Below are positions 61,517-64,000 of a stretch of DNA of 64,000 bases, one piece after another. Source of the stretch: Actinomyces sp. HPA0247. GTDB lineage: Bacteria > Actinomycetota > Actinomycetes > Actinomycetales > Actinomycetaceae. The DNA lies in NCBI GenBank assembly GCA_000411415.1, contig KE150452.1:370265-434264 (forward strand). The letters are read 5' to 3'. How positions within the stretch are numbered: position 1 is the first letter of the stretch; each line of letters starts with the position of its first letter. The notes beneath the pieces were generated by a model, which was not told where the DNA came from, made no database searches, and saw nothing but the letters and a program-made list of their open reading frames with translations. Made by a program: the position numbers and the translations under genes.

Positions 61517-62545
61517 CTATGAGCGACTTGTCACGTCATCGGGGGTGGAGACGCGCGACACGATCGCGTCGTCGCCGGTTTCCGTGTCGGCGTGGATGTC
61601 GATGTGGTAGTTCGTCAGGCGCGCGGCGAGGCGAGCGTTCTGACCTTCCTTGCCGATCGCGAGGGAGAGCTGGAAGTCCGGAACGATGGCCGTCGCAGTG
61701 CGGTTATCCACGGAGTGGACGACGACGCGGGTGACGCGGGCGGGCGACAGCGAGTTTGCAACGAAACGCGCCGGATCGTCGGAGTAGTCGACGATGTCGA
61801 TCTTCTCCCCGCCGAGTTCGGCCATGACGGAACGTACGCGTGCGCCCATCGGACCGATGCAAGCACCCTTGGCGTTGATGCCCTCGCGCGTAGCGGCCAC
61901 GGCGATCTTCGTGCGGTGTCCGGCCTCGCGGGCAATCGCCTTGATCTTGACGAGGCCCTGCTGGATCTCGGGAACCTCACGCTGGAAGAGACCGGCGACG
62001 AGGTTGGGGTGGGTGCGCGACAGGGTGATGCGCGGACCGCGCTCGGTGCGCTCAACGCCCACGACGTAGGCGCGGATGCGGTCACCGTGGCGGTAGGACT
62101 CGCCGGGGACCTTTTCCCCGTCAGGCAGGACGGCCTCAAAGTCGTCGGAGACCTGGACCATTGTGGGGCGTCCAGGGCGCGGAGCCTGGACGGTGCCCGT
62201 GATGACCTGCCCTTCGCGTCCCGCGAAGTCGCCGAACACGCGCTGGTCGTCGGCGTCGCGCAGGCGCTGCATGATGACGGAGCGCGCGGTCGACTGGGCG
62301 ATGCGACCGAAGTTCTTCGGGGTGTCATCGAACTCGCCGATGGGGTTGCCGTCTTCGTCCTCGTCCATGGCCATGACGGTGACGCGTCCGGTCTTCTTGT
62401 CGATTTCGATGCGGGCCTGGGAGATGGCTCCGGGCAGGTTGTGGTACGCCTTGAGCAGGGCTTCTTCGATGGCGTCAACGAGGGTTTCGAGGCTGACGCC
62501 CTTCTCGTTTTCCACCATCCGCAGAGCGGTCATATCGATTTCCAT
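61517..62545 (-). CDS. nusA: Transcription factor NusA
   Basis: RNA polymerase pausing, termination and antitermination factor. 342 residues, short form without C-terminal acidic repeats. N-terminal polymerase-binding domain (EKGVSLETLVDAIEEALLKAY), S1 domain (residues about 110-180), then KH1/KH2 with EVPEIQQGLVKIKAIAREAG, RTKIAVAATREGINAKGACIGPMGARVR and LAIGKEGQNARLAARLT (each read in parts). ATG 6 bases after the rimP stop with AGGAGA. Confidence 0.95.
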   Translation of the reverse strand: MEIDMTALRMVENEKGVSLETLVDAIEEALLKAYHNLPGAISQARIEIDKKTGRVTVMAMDEDEDGNPIGEFDDTPKNFGRIAQSTARSVIMQRLRDADDQRVFGDFAGREGQVITGTVQAPRPGRPTMVQVSDDFEAVLPDGEKVPGESYRHGDRIRAYVVGVERTERGPRITLSRTHPNLVAGLFQREVPEIQQGLVKIKAIAREAGHRTKIAVAATREGINAKGACIGPMGARVRSVMAELGGEKIDIVDYSDDPARFVANSLSPARVTRVVVHSVDNRTATAIVPDFQLSLAIGKEGQNARLAARLTNYHIDIHADTETGDDAIVSRVSTPDDVTSRS

Positions 62546-62551
62546 GGTCTC

Positions 62552-63022
62552 CTACTTCCCCGTTCCAAAGTCGACGCGGGAGCGCGCCTTCCTCATGTCA
62601 GAATAGTCAATGGTAGTCGTTTCACCGTCGACATCGATCGTTGCGCTGGTCTCGTCAGCCGCAACGACGCGTCCGGAAACATATCCACCGGCGCGCAGCT
62701 TGATGCGCACGAGGCGTCCGATCTGGCGCATCCAGTGCCCGACTTTCGTCAGTTCGCGTTCGGCCCCCGGTGTGGACACCTCCAGCAGGTACTCGCCGTC
62801 GATCGGATCTGCGGCGTCCAATGCTTTCGACACGGCGCGGGATACGTCGGCGAGCGTGTCGGAGTCGATTCCGTCGGCGCCGATCGGCGCTTCGACGATG
62901 ACCCGCAGGAGCGGCATCGCGTCGGAGCGTGAGCGGGTCACTGAGTCCAGTTCCAGTCCCGACTGTTCGACCACGGGAGCCAGCAGCTCCTCGAGCGGTC
63001 CATCTGACGTGGACGATGCCAT
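62552..63022 (-). CDS. rimP: Ribosome maturation factor RimP
   Basis: Assists 30S assembly. 156 residues. N-terminal alpha/beta domain (LEELLAPVVEQSGLELDSV, PLLRVIVEAP) with DGIDSDTLADVSRAVSKALDA, the family motif DPIDGEYLLEVSTPGAERELTK (two parts), then a C-terminal SH3-like barrel (LVRIKLRAGGYVSGRVVAAD). It starts the rimP-nusA-ylxR-infB operon and is divergent from the lipoprotein gene to its right, with 71 bases between starts. Confidence 0.93.
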   Translation of the reverse strand: MASSTSDGPLEELLAPVVEQSGLELDSVTRSRSDAMPLLRVIVEAPIGADGIDSDTLADVSRAVSKALDAADPIDGEYLLEVSTPGAERELTKVGHWMRQIGRLVRIKLRAGGYVSGRVVAADETSATIDVDGETTTIDYSDMRKARSRVDFGTGK

Positions 63023-63093
63023 ATGCGCCTATCTTTCTCTCGCGTACGCGGGTCAGTTCCCTATCCTACCCGGGGGTGTGGGATGATGCGGGT

Positions 63094-64000
63094 GTGCGTT
63101 TCGCAAAACTGACTTTGACCACACGCCGCTTCCCCGGCCTCGTCGCGACTGGGGTGGCGGTCCTCGCGCTATCCGCGTGCTCGTCGTCTTCTCTGCCCAC
63201 CCTGACTGGATTCGCCGCCGTGCGCGACCAAGCGGCGCGTACGGAGTCGGCGGCTTCTGATCGGGCGACCCAGCTCGCCGAGGTCGCGACGGACTGCGCG
63301 TCCTGTTCGGCAGCTCTGCGCGCCGTCGCCTCGGCGTCACACGAGCGCCTTGAGGCACTGGGTGGCCTGTGGGACCCGTGGGGCGGAACCCCGCCCGAGG
63401 GTGCCTCTGCCCCCGCCGCCGTGTCCGAGGCACCCACCGACGTGTCGGCGTTCGTCGCGTGGCTAGCCCGCACAGCAACACGCGATCTGGAGATCGCTGC
63501 CGACACGAATCGCACGAGCGCCGAGGAGGCCCGCACCCTCTCAGCTGCGGCATTAGGCCGTTACGCGAGCGCGGTCACTATTGCCCAGGCGTATGGCATT
63601 GACCTGGATGCGGGGCTAGACCAAGCGCTCCTTGTCAACGACCGCGTGAATGCGGCCTCGCGTCAGGGAGTCCAGACCTGGTCAATCGATCTTTTCGACG
63701 CGCCGGGAATATCAGCGTCCTTCGCCCCCTCGGGCAAGGATCTGGCATCCTCTCAGGAGCTGTCGAGTGCAGTCGCTACCTGGGATTGCACGGCGTCAAC
63801 CCTCCCTCAGGCGCAGGTGAGTGCGGGCACGCTGAGTGACGCATACGCCGTGTCGGGCGAGCTCCTCGCGCGCGCCGATGTCGCACTGCGTGCCGGAGCT
63901 GCCGACACGCGAACGCCTCGCTGCACACTTGGTTTCCTCGATGCACCCTCCCTGGCATCAAACCTGCTCGCGGCGGACTCCGCCATGCTGGCCAGCAGCT
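63094..64000 (+). CDS. Secreted lipoprotein, partial (possible DUF4439-like)
   Basis: 302 codons, open to the window edge. GTG at 63094 gives a typical lipoprotein signal: RFAKLTLTTRR, hydrophobic VATGVAVLALS, lipobox LSAC with Cys near residue 29, then a Ser-rich spacer. An in-frame GTG at 63076 sits 8 bases after TATCCT and is an alternative leaderless start but would put two Asp before the signal. The mature part is Ala-rich and helical with a CASC pair near residue 70. Genes beside rimP in actinomycetes often encode ferritin-like DUF4439 proteins; the helical character fits, but no metal motif is certain. Confidence 0.65.
   Translation, partial: MRFAKLTLTTRRFPGLVATGVAVLALSACSSSSLPTLTGFAAVRDQAARTESAASDRATQLAEVATDCASCSAALRAVASASHERLEALGGLWDPWGGTPPEGASAPAAVSEAPTDVSAFVAWLARTATRDLEIAADTNRTSAEEARTLSAAALGRYASAVTIAQAYGIDLDAGLDQALLVNDRVNAASRQGVQTWSIDLFDAPGISASFAPSGKDLASSQELSSAVATWDCTASTLPQAQVSAGTLSDAYAVSGELLARADVALRAGAADTRTPRCTLGFLDAPSLASNLLAADSAMLASS

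Overview
The window is GC-rich DNA from an actinomycete, most likely an Actinomycetaceae member (Schaalia/Actinomyces type). The evidence is the family content and order: the clgR-DUF3046-recA-recX string, a DUF3040 protein, a PAC2 protein, a HelD-like ATPase, the nrdR / LysM / lexA arrangement, and a DUF6318-like surface protein. No rRNA, tRNA, CRISPR array or insertion sequence was recognised. Genus assignment is inference; there is no rRNA to confirm it.

Region 1 (1-9850, minus strand) is the division and cell wall (dcw) cluster, read right to left: mraZ, rsmH, an ftsL-like gene, ftsI, murF, mraY, murD, ftsW and murG (cut by the left edge). Most junctions overlap by 4-14 bases. murE is missing from its usual place between ftsI and murF. 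A three-unit MraZ box precedes mraZ, and a second, oppositely facing box lies about 75 bases further out.

Region 2 (9850-12440) is accessory. It has a 34-bp minisatellite in a 760-base gap, then two overlapping genes for a membrane protein and a secreted PKD-type protein. An AT-rich block starts inside the first gene and stops inside the second.

Region 3 (12460-24310) holds a DUF3040 protein, dinB, a spermidine-synthase-like protein, a PAC2 protein, a HelD-like ATPase, serA, and an acyl-CoA synthetase with an unusual repeated helical tail. It ends with nrdR, a LysM protein (probable SOS division inhibitor) and lexA; the last two diverge across three SOS boxes.

Region 4 (24310-44110) carries ldh, a DinG-like helicase, hflX, an RsmC-like methyltransferase, dapF, miaA, two YbjN-type genes and miaB. 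The block cinA / recX / recA (SOS box upstream) / DUF3046 / clgR / pgsA / ftsK follows, then a PfkB-type kinase and ribonuclease J.

Region 5 (44200-48700, minus) is a five-gene operon: a DUF4418 membrane protein, a DUF6273-like membrane protein, two FtsX-type permeases and an ATPase. Its promoter is overlapped by a DtxR/IdeR-like inverted repeat, suggesting metal control.

Region 6 (48730-64000) is the translation/RNA block, read right to left: rimP, nusA, ylxR, infB, rbfA, truB, ribF, rpsO, pnp, an M16 peptidase, dapB, a GNAT gene and dapA. A divergent lipoprotein gene runs off the right edge.

Two patterns cross the whole window. Several genes start 6-8 bases after a TANNNT hexamer with no ribosome binding site, the layout of leaderless mRNAs. 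A 12-mer, ACGAGGCCGGGG, occurs ten times on both strands in several reading frames and once between genes, far above chance.
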